From IMG/VR virus record IMGVR_UViG_3300008116_000046, positions 1 to 58,460 of that record: a DNA stretch of 58,460 nucleotides; one strand, given 5' to 3'. The notes under the pieces were generated by a model. It saw only the letters and a program-made list of their open reading frames with translations, was not told the origin of the DNA and ran no database searches. A program made the position numbers and the translations under genes. This stretch comes from a virus. This document shows, one piece after another, positions 6,347 to 12,967 of the stretch (positions are counted from its first letter, which is position 1; the number at the start of each line of letters is the position of its first letter).

Positions 6347-6370
6347 TGTGCCACCTTTTGAAGTGGCACA
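6347..6370 (+). terminator. GTGCCAC-type hairpin terminator
   Basis: TGTGCCAC (6347-6354) pairs perfectly with GTGGCACA (6363-6370). First strict copy of the hairpin that separates transcription units through the left region. Confidence 0.6.
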
Positions 6371-6376
6371 ATAACC

Positions 6377-6405
6377 TTTACGGGGCGCGGTCAGCGTGCT
6401 ATGAT
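6377..6405 (+). promoter_or_regulatory. Sigma-70-like early promoter
   Basis: TTTACG (6377-6382), 17-base spacer, TATGAT (6400-6405) with TGC extension. Twenty-seven bases before the gene at 6432. Confidence 0.65.
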
Positions 6406-6431
6406 ACATTCATCAAGTCAAGGAGGTCTCA

Positions 6432-6575
6432 ATGGTTATTAAAAATCAGATTCTTATGGACACTTATGGAGAGTTTGCTTTGAATTATCTTGGAATTGAT
6501 CTTGAGGATTATATTGAACTCATTAGCGATTATGATGTCAAAGATGAGGAACTTGATTACTCCTTGAGCGTTTGA
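6432..6575 (+). CDS. Small acidic protein (47 aa)
   Basis: MVIKNQILMDTYGEFALNYL and onward; acidic second half (EDYIELISDYDVKDEELDYS). Strong ribosome site AGGAGG nine bases before the ATG. Single-gene unit between a promoter and a hairpin. Function unknown. Confidence 0.65.
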   Translation: MVIKNQILMDTYGEFALNYLGIDLEDYIELISDYDVKDEELDYSLSV

Positions 6576-6579
6576 TACA

Positions 6580-6601
6580 TAGACCGCCGCAGTTCGGTCT
6601 A
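6580..6601 (+). terminator. Hairpin TAGACCG/CGGTCTA
   Basis: Perfect 7-bp stem (6580-6586 with 6595-6601) just after the stop of the 47-aa gene and directly against the late promoter at 6600. Probably ends the early transcript. Confidence 0.5.
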
Positions 6602-6607
6602 TAAATA
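6600..6607 (+). promoter_or_regulatory. T4-type late promoter (TATAAATA) before tRNA-Ala
   Basis: Exact TATAAATA, 11 bases before the tRNA gene. Suggests that the tRNA and following genes can be transcribed late. Confidence 0.6.
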
Positions 6608-6617
6608 TAAACTGTTC

Positions 6618-6688
6618 GGGGAATTAGTTAAACGGTATAACGGGTGCTTTGCAAGCACTTATTAGGAGTTCGATTCTCCTATTCTCCA
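6618..6688 (+). tRNA. tRNA-Ala (anticodon UGC)
   Basis: 71-base cloverleaf: acceptor GGGGAAT/ATTCTCC (6618-6624/6681-6687) with the G3:U70 wobble that identifies alanine tRNAs; D-stem GTTA/TAAC; anticodon stem GGTGC/GCACT with loop TTTGCAA, anticodon TGC; T-arm AGGAG-TTCGATT-CTCCT; discriminator A. The CCA end is not encoded. Confidence 0.93.
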
Positions 6689-6728
6689 TTGGGAATTACA
6701 TTCCCAAATTACCCACTCACATTTTACT

Positions 6729-6911
6729 ATGTCTGTCGAACTGATTGAATTCGCTGCTGAGATCGCTGATACCAATCCTGAGGGTGCTCAACTGATTATC
6801 AATCTCACCAAGGCAGAGACTGGTGCAGAAATCCTTGAAGCACTTGATAGTTATGATTCTGCATTGATTGAAAACTGTGTTCAATCTGTAGAAAACGCTG
6901 TTGCTGTCTGA
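6729..6911 (+). CDS. Hypothetical protein (60 aa)
   Basis: MSVELIEFAAEIADTNPEGA and onward; an acidic, all-helical protein ending ENCVQSVENAVAV. It lies between the two tRNA genes. No clear Shine-Dalgarno; leader ACTCACATTTTACT. Function unknown. Confidence 0.6.
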   Translation: MSVELIEFAAEIADTNPEGAQLIINLTKAETGAEILEALDSYDSALIENCVQSVENAVAV

Positions 6912-6950
6912 GTTCTAATTCAAATTCAAATCAACTAACTAATTTTTATT

Positions 6951-7202
6951 ATGGCACGTCGTTGCAACTCTGCTTCCCGTCAAGTGGTTGAAAATCTTCA
7001 AGATCAACTTGTTGAGTATTTTCAAGAAAATGTCCTTGATGATTGTGATTACCGAGATATGACTGGTTCCGAACTTCTTGAGGCACTGGTTGGTACTTTC
7101 CGAGAACTAGAAAGTGAAATTCAAAAGAAACTGAACCCTCTTCAGTTTGTACTCAACAAACTGGAACCGAAAGATATCAATTCTCAGCACATTGATGTTT
7201 GA
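6951..7202 (+). CDS. Hypothetical protein (83 aa)
   Basis: MARRCNSASRQVVENLQDQL and onward; helical, with an acidic middle (FQENVLDDCDYRDMTGSELL). The last part (LNPLQFVLNKLEPKDINSQH) looks like a partner-binding helix. Followed by an intrinsic terminator at 7209. Function unknown. Confidence 0.65.
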   Translation: MARRCNSASRQVVENLQDQLVEYFQENVLDDCDYRDMTGSELLEALVGTFRELESEIQKKLNPLQFVLNKLEPKDINSQHIDV

Positions 7203-7208
7203 ATAATT

Positions 7209-7229
7209 GGGAGCACTGCTCCCTTTTTT
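7209..7229 (+). terminator. Intrinsic terminator with T6
   Basis: GGGAGC-ACT-GCTCCC (7209-7223) followed by TTTTTT (7224-7229): a canonical Rho-independent terminator just before tRNA-Arg. Confidence 0.85.
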
Positions 7230-7231
7230 AT

Positions 7232-7303
7232 GGGCACATAGTTAAGCGGATATAACCTTCGCCTTCTAAGCGAATGTCCCTGGTTCGATTCCAGGTGTGC
7301 CTG
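7232..7303 (+). tRNA. tRNA-Arg (anticodon UCU)
   Basis: 72-base cloverleaf: acceptor GGGCACA/TGTGCCT (7232-7238/7296-7302, first pair G-U); D-stem GTTA/TAAC; anticodon stem TTCGC/GCGAA with loop CTTCTAA, anticodon TCT at 7265-7267; T-arm CCTGG-TTCGATT-CCAGG; discriminator G. CCA not encoded. It reads AGA codons, which are common in the AT-rich late genes. Confidence 0.93.
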
Positions 7304-7324
7304 CTACTCTTTATTCATTCAAAA

Positions 7325-7576
7325 ATGACTATTCTTCATATCGAAAGCATTTTCCAAGACGAATTTGGTATTGTGAATGTTAATGCAATAATTGAAGATA
7401 TGGTTGTGATTATTCCACAAACTTATAACTATCCCGCAGAATATGGATCTGCATTGTGCGAAGCATCATTTGAACTTGACGAAGATGAAACTCTTCCTGA
7501 TAAGGAATCGGATCTAATCCAATTCCTTGAGAAACTTAATTTGGATTGGATTATCATAGATACTAGCGATTACTGA
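7325..7576 (+). CDS. Small acidic protein (83 aa)
   Basis: MTILHIESIFQDEFGIVNVN and onward. Strands then an acidic helical tail (ESDLIQFLEKLNLDWIIIDT). The start at 7325 is chosen because an earlier in-frame ATG at 7274 lies inside tRNA-Arg. Function unknown. Confidence 0.65.
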   Translation: MTILHIESIFQDEFGIVNVNAIIEDMVVIIPQTYNYPAEYGSALCEASFELDEDETLPDKESDLIQFLEKLNLDWIIIDTSDY

Positions 7577-7584
7577 GTAAAACA

Positions 7585-7728
7585 ATGAAGGATCTAACGC
7601 TAGATGAAATGCTTGAGATTGCTGCAGAAAGAGAAGCAGCGAACGAAGCACTACTAAAACAACATCAAGAGGGTGATGCTAGGGACAGTTCTTCAAGTGT
7701 CCCTACAGACCCCCACAGCGCCCTCTGA
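7585..7728 (+). CDS. Small helical protein whose end covers a hairpin (47 aa)
   Basis: MKDLTLDEMLEIAAEREAAN then EALLKQHQEGDARDSSSSVP. The first 30 residues form an acidic helix; the Ser/Pro-rich tail is encoded by the GGGACA/TGTCCC hairpin and the promoter-like stretch (CCCCCACAGCGCCCTCTGA). The tail is therefore probably shaped by the DNA element rather than by protein function. Confidence 0.55.
   Translation: MKDLTLDEMLEIAAEREAANEALLKQHQEGDARDSSSSVPTDPHSAL
7682..7703 (+). terminator. Hairpin GGGACA/TGTCCC inside gene end
   Basis: GGGACA (7682-7687) pairs with TGTCCC (7698-7703). It takes the place of the GTGCCAC hairpin in the unit-separating cassette. Confidence 0.45.
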
Positions 7729-7733
7729 TGCCC

Positions 7734-7739
7734 TATCAT
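7734..7739 (+). promoter_or_regulatory. Early promoter -10 (TATCAT)
   Basis: TATCAT in the context CTGATGCCCTATCAT, the same as CTGATGCCCTATAAT at 9782. Serves the gene at 7762. Confidence 0.45.
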
Positions 7740-7761
7740 AGTCCTATGAGACATCAAGGCA

Positions 7762-7887
7762 ATGACTACACCAAATTGGCAACACAATTCAGGAAAGGAT
7801 AAAACTACAAAAGGAACTTGCAAGGGGAAACTCAAAGCAAGGAAACAGGCATTACAATCACTCAAACGCAAACTGAACATTAAGTAA
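7762..7887 (+). CDS. Small Lys-rich protein (41 aa)
   Basis: MTTPNWQHNSGKDKTTKGTC and onward to LKRKLNIK: about one quarter Lys/Arg. Very basic, probably RNA- or DNA-binding by charge (inference). TAATG junction with the next gene. Confidence 0.5.
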   Translation: MTTPNWQHNSGKDKTTKGTCKGKLKARKQALQSLKRKLNIK

Positions 7888-8276
7888 TGAAAGATCAAGT
7901 TCTTGATTTGATTCAACAATACTGCGATATTCTTCGCACCAATTTCCAAACTTATTCAATTAAACAACACCAGAACAAAATTGAAGTCGGTGAAAATGTA
8001 GAGTATCACCGAGAGCAGATTGATAAATTGTCTGAAGGTGAAGGTCTATACAGATACTACTTTGAAAAAGGAAGAAAGTACGCACGGATCATAATGCAAA
8101 CGCCAGAAGGACAAAGAAGTGCTCACGCATTTGTAGATATGAATACTGCTGATGTATATAAAGCAGCATCTTGGAAAGGTCCAGCAAAAGGTATTCGTTA
8201 TAATCTCCTTGATGATAAATCAAAGGAAGAAATGTATAAACGTGCAGATTGGTCTGGCGGACATCTATACGCCTGA
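7887..8276 (+). CDS. Hypothetical phage protein (129 aa)
   Basis: MKDQVLDLIQQYCDILRTNF and onward. The first half is helical; the second half contains GRKYARIIMQTPEGQRSAHA and FVDMNTADVYKAASWKGPAK, which resembles a conserved small phage protein family with a 'Ga.fvd..tGdvyk.asWkgPakg.RfNL' signature near the end, known from many phages but without assigned function. Complete and intact. Upstream overlap TAATG. Confidence 0.7.
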   Translation: MKDQVLDLIQQYCDILRTNFQTYSIKQHQNKIEVGENVEYHREQIDKLSEGEGLYRYYFEKGRKYARIIMQTPEGQRSAHAFVDMNTADVYKAASWKGPAKGIRYNLLDDKSKEEMYKRADWSGGHLYA

Positions 8277-8292
8277 GGACACTTGTTCTAGT

Positions 8293-8316
8293 GGCACTGT
8301 AATCTCCCACAGTGCC
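8293..8316 (+). terminator. Hairpin GGCACTGT/ACAGTGCC
   Basis: Perfect 8-bp stem (8293-8300 with 8309-8316), 17 bases after the previous stop and 12 bases before a TATAAT box. Unit-separating cassette. Confidence 0.6.
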
Positions 8317-8327
8317 CTCTGATTCCC

Positions 8328-8333
8328 TATAAT
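8328..8333 (+). promoter_or_regulatory. Early promoter, perfect -10 (TATAAT)
   Basis: CTGATTCCCTATAAT; perfect -10, 23 bases before the ATG at 8356. The -35 position falls in the terminator hairpin and has no consensus. Confidence 0.6.
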
Positions 8334-8355
8334 ACAAAGACACAAGCAAACCAAA

Positions 8356-8958
8356 ATGTTTCCCCCAATTCTTGTCGAGGTTGTTTCTTTTTTGAATGGC
8401 ATAAATGTCGATATCAGTGAAAATCATGAAGATGGGCGTGTGAATAGTATTCATGATGAAAAAACTGTTATTGATATTCTTGAAGAAAAATATGGAAAAG
8501 AAAATGTCATTAGACCTAAAGTAAGGGATTGGTGGGATGTAAAACTTTTTGGTTATGTTACAAACATCAAATCTTCCAAGTTTGGATCTGCTGCAGATAA
8601 TTTCACTTCTAAAGCATCTGTTGTTTATGCTCTGACTGATCTCGATGAGAGTGAGGTTAAAAAACATACTTGGAAGCAATTTGAATCTGCATTGAAGAAT
8701 CATAGTAATGCTGACAATAATAGAGATTATTACATTCTAGCTCTTAACAAAGTTACAAATGAGGTACATCTTGCTTCTTTGAAGACTTTGGCTAAGATTA
8801 CTTCTAATGGTAGTAATCTGCTTTTTCAAATTGAGTGGCGTCGGAATACCAAACCTGTTTATCGTACTCATCGACAAGCATATGAGTTTCTGGTAGAATG
8901 CTACAAACAATCCGTTCGTAAAAAGATCAGCGCCCATGATGGATTTGAGTCGCTTTGA
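8356..8958 (+). CDS. Putative restriction-endonuclease-like protein (200 aa)
   Basis: Unrecognised by full family, but the layout suggests a PD-(D/E)xK nuclease: a helical N-terminus with DEKTVIDILEEKYGKENVIR (about 35-53), then DWWDVKLFGYVTNIKSSKFG (58-77), in which D61 and K72 sit as the D...xK pair of such nucleases with N70 in place of the usual acid. The next stretch (ASVVYALTDLDESE) and the C-terminal FQIEWRRNTKPVYRTH are like type II restriction enzymes. The gene overlaps the downstream DNA methyltransferase by 23 bases, a typical restriction-modification arrangement. Alternative: a nuclease-like protein that only binds DNA. Confidence is moderate because the motif is degenerate. Confidence 0.5.
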   Translation: MFPPILVEVVSFLNGINVDISENHEDGRVNSIHDEKTVIDILEEKYGKENVIRPKVRDWWDVKLFGYVTNIKSSKFGSAADNFTSKASVVYALTDLDESEVKKHTWKQFESALKNHSNADNNRDYYILALNKVTNEVHLASLKTLAKITSNGSNLLFQIEWRRNTKPVYRTHRQAYEFLVECYKQSVRKKISAHDGFESL

Positions 8959-9721
8959 GTTGCAACTAGGTAATTGTCTGGAACTCATGAAAGAGATTCC
9001 AGACAATTCTATTGATTTTATCTGTTGCGATCCTCCTTATGGGACTACAAGCATCAAATGGGATGAGGTAATTGACTTCCATAAAATGTGGGAACAATAT
9101 GAAAGAATTATCAAACCAAAAGGAATAGTTTGTTTATTTGGTTCTCAACCATTTTCTGCACAACTTATTTGTTCTAAAATTGATTGGTTTAGATATGAAT
9201 TAGTTTGGAACAAAAACAAATGTGGTTCTCCTGGTCTTGCAAAACACAGACCTATGAAAACGCACGAAAATATCCTTATTTTTTCAAAAAAACCTGGTGG
9301 AACTTATAATCCACAAATGGAAAGGGGAGAACCATATTCAAGAACATCAAAAAACCCAGAAGGATATGTTGGAAAAAAGAATGATCACAATTATGGTCTA
9401 AAACCAAGAAAATCTTTCACAAATGAAGGGACAAGATATCCAAAATCAATCTTAAACATCTCTAGAGATTTTAGTGCTCAACAACAGGTTCATCCAACAC
9501 AAAAACCAGTTCCTCTTCTTGAATGGTTGATTAAAACATATTCAAATGAAAATGAGACTGTATTAGATAATTGTATGGGAAGTGGAAGTTGTGGAGTTGC
9601 TGCAATAAATCTTAACCGCAAATTTATTGGAATAGAAATGGATCCCAATTATTTCAAAGTTTCTGAAGATAGGATAAAAATTGCATCAAATGCGAAACCT
9701 TTAGATAGTTTTTTTGAATGA
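8936..9721 (+). CDS. DNA methyltransferase, beta class (N6-adenine or N4-cytosine)
   Basis: 261 residues in beta-class order: catalytic motif IV CDPPYGT at 31-37 near the N-terminus, FSKKPGGTYNP at about 116-126, HPTQKP at 186-191, then SAM-binding motif I DNCMGSGSCG at 211-220 and IGIEMD at 231-236. All key parts are present, so the enzyme should be active; it transfers methyl from S-adenosylmethionine to adenine or cytosine amino groups. The region between (VGKKNDHNYGLKPRKSFTNE) is probably the target-recognition part. ATG at 8936 or 8939. Overlap with the nuclease-like gene suggests joint expression; alone it would protect phage DNA against host restriction. Confidence 0.88.
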   Translation: MMDLSRFELQLGNCLELMKEIPDNSIDFICCDPPYGTTSIKWDEVIDFHKMWEQYERIIKPKGIVCLFGSQPFSAQLICSKIDWFRYELVWNKNKCGSPGLAKHRPMKTHENILIFSKKPGGTYNPQMERGEPYSRTSKNPEGYVGKKNDHNYGLKPRKSFTNEGTRYPKSILNISRDFSAQQQVHPTQKPVPLLEWLIKTYSNENETVLDNCMGSGSCGVAAINLNRKFIGIEMDPNYFKVSEDRIKIASNAKPLDSFFE

Positions 9722-9729
9722 CTACCAAG

Positions 9730-9751
9730 GTGCCAGTCGTAGCACTGGCAC
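9730..9751 (+). terminator. GTGCCAG-type hairpin terminator
   Basis: GTGCCAG (9730-9736) pairs with CTGGCAC (9745-9751), followed at once by the GAGCAC promoter element. Confidence 0.6.
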
Positions 9752-9758
9752 AGTAAAA

Positions 9759-9787
9759 GAGCACAGACCCCCCTGATGCCCTATAAT
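9759..9787 (+). promoter_or_regulatory. GAGCAC-class early promoter
   Basis: GAGCAC (9759-9764), 17-base spacer, TATAAT (9782-9787). One of six copies of this promoter form; the only one with a 17-base spacer and a perfect -10. Confidence 0.65.
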
Positions 9788-9813
9788 ACAGGGACACAAG
9801 CAAAGGAGACCTG

Positions 9814-10065
9814 ATGATTGTTTCTGAAGTGTTCCATTACACTACTTCCCGTTGGGATTGGCACGATTGTAATGTGAATCAGATGTGGATTGAAGAGATT
9901 GAAGAATCTCCTGATTGCTACCGTTATATTGCTGTTGCTTACAATCCTCGCAAGGATGCAAGTATGGTGATGAGTGAACCTCGTTGCTATGCTGATACCT
10001 TGAACTGGGTTCGTATTTGGTGCAACTCTTTCTGCATCCTTCCTGAGTTCTCTGTTGCTGTTTGA
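9814..10065 (+). CDS. Hypothetical protein (83 aa)
   Basis: MIVSEVFHYTTSRWDWHDCN and onward. Compact alpha/beta look with SMVMSEPRCYADTLNWVRIW. Good ribosome site (AGGAGA, eight bases before the ATG) behind the GAGCAC promoter. No family recognised. Confidence 0.65.
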   Translation: MIVSEVFHYTTSRWDWHDCNVNQMWIEEIEESPDCYRYIAVAYNPRKDASMVMSEPRCYADTLNWVRIWCNSFCILPEFSVAV

Positions 10066-10071
10066 TTGATT

Positions 10072-10254
10072 ATGACTTACACGCAACAAATTAACATTTT
10101 AATTGCACAAACTCTTGAGAAGTTGCAAGAGTTAAATCCAGAACGTTATGGTGTTTGGTATAGCAAACTGTATCCTCCTTTTGGTGATAAAGAGAACTGG
10201 AATATAAAAACTCTCCACACACTTGAACAACTGTTGATTGATTACGCTAACTGA
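10072..10254 (+). CDS. Small helical protein (60 aa)
   Basis: MTYTQQINILIAQTLEKLQE and onward; a helix, then YGVWYSKLYPPFGDKENWNI, then an acidic helix (LEQLLIDYAN). Starts six bases after the previous stop. Function unknown. Confidence 0.6.
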   Translation: MTYTQQINILIAQTLEKLQELNPERYGVWYSKLYPPFGDKENWNIKTLHTLEQLLIDYAN

Positions 10255-10256
10255 TT

Positions 10257-10562
10257 ATGACTATCACCTTCCCCCGTCTGTCTGCTGGAATCTACGAGAT
10301 TCAAAAGAATTCTAACACAGTTGGTTTCATCCGTAAAGCAAATGCTACTAAATGGATTGTTGCTGATGTTGTAGATACTCCTCAACACGTCTCTAAAACC
10401 CTCAAAGATGCAAAGGATGCTTGTATCAATCTAATCATCTTTGATAAGGTAGTTGACAAGATCTCTGATAGTAAGTACAATACCTTTGTCGAGGTTGATA
10501 GGAATGATCTAGGTACTTCTAAGGTATTCAAAGAACCAACTCTAGATCCTATCTTATTCTGA
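10257..10562 (+). CDS. Hypothetical protein (101 aa)
   Basis: MTITFPRLSAGIYEIQKNSN and onward. The first 60 residues look like a small beta-meander with a helix (GFIRKANATKWIVADVVDTP, HVSKTLKDAKDACINLIIF), a pattern of small phage proteins of unknown function. The tail (LGTSKVFKEPTLDPILF) is non-globular. Confidence 0.6.
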   Translation: MTITFPRLSAGIYEIQKNSNTVGFIRKANATKWIVADVVDTPQHVSKTLKDAKDACINLIIFDKVVDKISDSKYNTFVEVDRNDLGTSKVFKEPTLDPILF

Positions 10563-10611
10563 GTGCCACTTGTGGAACCGTCCAGCATCTCTCCCAAACC
10601 CACGGGAGGGG

Positions 10612-10620
10612 TGCTATACT
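10612..10620 (+). promoter_or_regulatory. Early promoter, extended -10 (TGCTATACT)
   Basis: TGC followed by TATACT (10615-10620), preceded by a CCCAAACCCACGGGAGGGG stretch with no -35. Twenty-seven bases before the helicase ATG. Confidence 0.5.
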
Positions 10621-10646
10621 GTATGAATACAAACGTTAATTGATTG

Positions 10647-11879
10647 ATGCTGACTCTTCTTCCTTATCAACAACGTGCCCTTGATGCTGTGCAGAAAGCA
10701 ATCAGGGGTTCTGTGTATATTCCTACTGGTGGTGGGAAGACTGTTGTGATGATGGAAGATGCCCGTCAACGTGTTCTTAATGCACTAGAACCGATGACGT
10801 TTGTTGTTGTTGCACCTCGAATCCTGCTTGCAAATCAACTCTGTTCAGAGTTCGAAGAATATCTCAAAGACCAGAATGTTGCTTATATGCACGTTCATAG
10901 TGGAGAAACTCATCATCAATCCTCTACACGTTCAGCAGTCATTGCAGAATATAATGACACTGCAATCGGAAGTGGTAAGCATCAGTTCATCTTCACCACT
11001 TACAATTCAATTCAACGGGTGAATGATGCAGATATTAACATTGATGTTGTGTATTTCGATGAAGCACATCACTGTGTGAAACCATCTAACTTTGTGGGTA
11101 TTGCTCACACTTCAGCAGTTGCAAATAATGCTTATTTCTTCACTGCAACTCCGAAGTTCAATAACAGCAAGGAGTCGATGAACAATACTGATGTGTATGG
11201 TAATAATATCATCAGTATTCCTGCACAAGAACTGATTGAGGCAGGTAGTATCATTCCTCCTCGGGTTGTGCCTTATGAAGCACAAACTATCCGCACCAAA
11301 GAGAATGCACCTTTTGTAGATGCAGAGAACATTGTAGGTATTCTCTCAGAGATTTCTGATTGTGATGCACCCAAAGTTCTTGTTGCTGCTCCCAGCACCA
11401 AAGTAATTTGGGCAATGTTCACTGAGAGTGATTTGCTGCAACAACTCAATGATATGGGTTATACCATTATGCACATCACATCTAAGCACGGTGCATATAT
11501 TGATAAGAAGAAAGTATCCCGTGAGGTATTCTTTGACACAATGAATGAGTTTGGTGCTGACCCTGACAAGAAGTTCATTGTGTTTCACTATTCGATTATG
11601 AGTGAGGGTATTAGTATTCAAGGTCTTACGCATTGCATTATGCTTCGCAATCTTCCTATGATTGAAATGTGTCAGACTATTGGTAGGGTTATTCGAGTTC
11701 ATAAGGATGATCGAAAAGCAATCGCATCTGGTGAAATGAAAGCAGGGGAGTTTGCTTTCTACAAGAAACCATTTGGAACTATCACTATTCCTGTGAATAA
11801 CAACTATGGAGATAGGATTGCTCGGCAACTTCAGAGTGTCATTGACACTGTATTTGTCAAAGGTGAGGTTGTTGCATAA
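10647..11879 (+). CDS. DEAD/DEAH-box helicase, UvsW-like superfamily 2
   Basis: 410 residues with the SF2 motifs in order: Walker A PTGGGKT at 26-32, VVAPRILLANQ (motif Ia) at about 54-64, DEAH at 138-141, TATPK (motif III) at 166-170, and QTIGRVIR (motif VI) at 343-350. An ATP-driven DNA or RNA unwinding enzyme. T4 UvsW is longer (over 500 aa) and has an N-terminal DNA-binding domain; here the Walker A motif is only 26 residues from the start, so that domain is missing. It may act in branch migration, recombination-dependent replication or in an anti-restriction role. The ATG at 10647 is chosen over a TTG at 10644. Confidence 0.85.
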   Translation: MLTLLPYQQRALDAVQKAIRGSVYIPTGGGKTVVMMEDARQRVLNALEPMTFVVVAPRILLANQLCSEFEEYLKDQNVAYMHVHSGETHHQSSTRSAVIAEYNDTAIGSGKHQFIFTTYNSIQRVNDADINIDVVYFDEAHHCVKPSNFVGIAHTSAVANNAYFFTATPKFNNSKESMNNTDVYGNNIISIPAQELIEAGSIIPPRVVPYEAQTIRTKENAPFVDAENIVGILSEISDCDAPKVLVAAPSTKVIWAMFTESDLLQQLNDMGYTIMHITSKHGAYIDKKKVSREVFFDTMNEFGADPDKKFIVFHYSIMSEGISIQGLTHCIMLRNLPMIEMCQTIGRVIRVHKDDRKAIASGEMKAGEFAFYKKPFGTITIPVNNNYGDRIARQLQSVIDTVFVKGEVVA

Positions 11880-11905
11880 ATCTCTATACACTACAATCGA
11901 ATATA

Positions 11906-12070
11906 ATGCCATTCTCAAAGAAGTTTCCCAAATCAGGTGAAACAAAACATATCAGAGTTCCAGTTGTTTATGCTGACCTAGTATTAGAACTTATGGAACT
12001 CTTTGAATCTAGATTTGAACCTGATAAGGGGAAACATCTACTGAAGAAATACATAAGCAATCTCAGTTGA
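11906..12070 (+). CDS. Small ribbon-helix-helix-like protein (54 aa)
   Basis: MPFSKKFPKSGETKHIRVPV then VYADLVLELMELFESRFEPD. The pattern of a short strand (KHIRVPV) followed by two helices fits the ribbon-helix-helix fold of small DNA-binding regulators; this is inference. It follows the helicase by 26 bases. The next cassette begins 15 bases after the stop. Confidence 0.5.
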   Translation: MPFSKKFPKSGETKHIRVPVVYADLVLELMELFESRFEPDKGKHLLKKYISNLS

Positions 12071-12085
12071 GATTCAGTTGGGACT

Positions 12086-12107
12086 GTGCCACTTGTAGGG
12101 GTGGCAC
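12086..12107 (+). terminator. GTGCCAC hairpin terminator
   Basis: GTGCCAC (12086-12092) pairs with GTGGCAC (12101-12107). Followed by ACTAAAAGAGCACAGACCCC. Confidence 0.6.
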
Positions 12108-12114
12108 ACTAAAA

Positions 12115-12142
12115 GAGCACAGACCCCAAAATCTGGTATAGT
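12115..12142 (+). promoter_or_regulatory. GAGCAC-class early promoter
   Basis: GAGCAC (12115-12120), 16-base spacer, TATAGT (12137-12142). The leader TTGAGGAAGACCTCCAATG can fold (TTGAGG with CCTCCAA), hiding the only ribosome site, GAGGAAG, before the ATG at 12169. Confidence 0.6.
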
Positions 12143-12168
12143 AGTTCTATGGTTGAGGAAGACCTCCA

Positions 12169-12336
12169 ATGACTTACGTTCCACACATTCCACATAACAT
12201 TCCTTATTTGCGAGTTCCTGAGAATCGTGTGAATCTTGTTTCTGATTGGTATTCCAGGAAACAAGATCATCCAATGAACTTTCCTGCTTATGCTTATTGG
12301 ATTCAAGAGTGTGAGAATGATGGGAGTGATTACTGA
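12169..12336 (+). CDS. Small hypothetical protein (55 aa)
   Basis: MTYVPHIPHNIPYLRVPENR and onward; Pro- and Tyr-rich with SDWYSRKQDHPMNFPAYAYW. Probably a compact fold with no regular helix. Unknown function. First gene of the GAGCAC-driven unit that runs to about 13976. Confidence 0.6.
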   Translation: MTYVPHIPHNIPYLRVPENRVNLVSDWYSRKQDHPMNFPAYAYWIQECENDGSDY

Positions 12337-12339
12337 TTG

Positions 12340-12534
12340 ATGACTAACACTAACACAATGCTCGATAAAGTTCTTATGGTTGAAGAATTGCTGAACGAAA
12401 AGCAACTTAATGCTCTCCGTGACATTCTCTACTTCTACAAGGAGTTTGAGAATGAGTTGTATAACTATCCTCCTGAAGATACACTCTTCACTAAAACTCA
12501 ATTCGAAATCTTCGACATTTTTGACATCAAATGA
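12340..12534 (+). CDS. Small acidic helical protein (64 aa)
   Basis: MTNTNTMLDKVLMVEELLNE and onward; ends FEIFDIFDIK. The end overlaps the next gene by four bases (ATGA). Confidence 0.6.
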   Translation: MTNTNTMLDKVLMVEELLNEKQLNALRDILYFYKEFENELYNYPPEDTLFTKTQFEIFDIFDIK

Positions 12535-12761
12535 CTTTCATTGAAGCACTCATCGCATCTGGTTATGTATTTGATGATGAGAATTATGATGGTTGTTATG
12601 TAAAACAAGACTCGGAAGGTTTCATTCACTGTTATCAGGAAAATGTGGAGGATGAGACTGATAAGGAGTGGAATTATGTTAAGATGACAGAAGATTTCGA
12701 TGTTATCATTGAAACTAGTGTCAATGTTGATGACAACTGCCTTCCCAATTCTGCACAATGA
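12531..12761 (+). CDS. Small acidic protein (76 aa)
   Basis: MTFIEALIASGYVFDDENYD and onward; one helix, then a beta-rich acidic part with two Cys (GCYVKQDSEGFIHCYQENVE). Overlaps both neighbours by ATGA. Unknown function. Confidence 0.6.
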   Translation: MTFIEALIASGYVFDDENYDGCYVKQDSEGFIHCYQENVEDETDKEWNYVKMTEDFDVIIETSVNVDDNCLPNSAQ

Positions 12762-12967
12762 CTTCAATCTCTTTTACTTCTGGTGAGTTGCTAGACATTA
12801 TCTCTGCACTTGAAGAAAAGGAAAATCTTGCTTACCTTGTGGATTATGACCCAGGACTTGCTGCTTATTATATGAATCTTGGAAATCAATTCCAACGGAT
12901 TTATGATAAGTTGCAGGATTTTGTTCCTGAGAACCGAGTTGCCAACCTTGTCCTTGCTGTGAATTGA
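12758..12967 (+). CDS. Small helical protein (69 aa)
   Basis: MTSISFTSGELLDIISALEE and onward; a helix of the sort often seen in small phage proteins, with 'LE.KE.LAYLvDYDPGLA' and a C-terminal RVANLVLAVN. ATGA overlap upstream; TGATG overlap downstream. Confidence 0.6.
   Translation: MTSISFTSGELLDIISALEEKENLAYLVDYDPGLAAYYMNLGNQFQRIYDKLQDFVPENRVANLVLAVN

Noticed and set aside
7274-7324. In-frame ATG inside tRNA-Arg as a start for the 83-aa gene
   Set aside because: The added residues come from the tRNA 3' half; the ATG at 7325 directly follows and is adequate.
8089-8703. Minus-strand open frame of 204 codons
   Set aside because: It covers the TATAAT promoter and hairpin at 8293-8333 and parts of two clear + strand genes; Cys/Ile/Phe-rich, no ribosome site.
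11346-11945. Minus-strand open frame of 199 codons
   Set aside because: Opposite the helicase motifs; composition is a mirror of the helicase codons.
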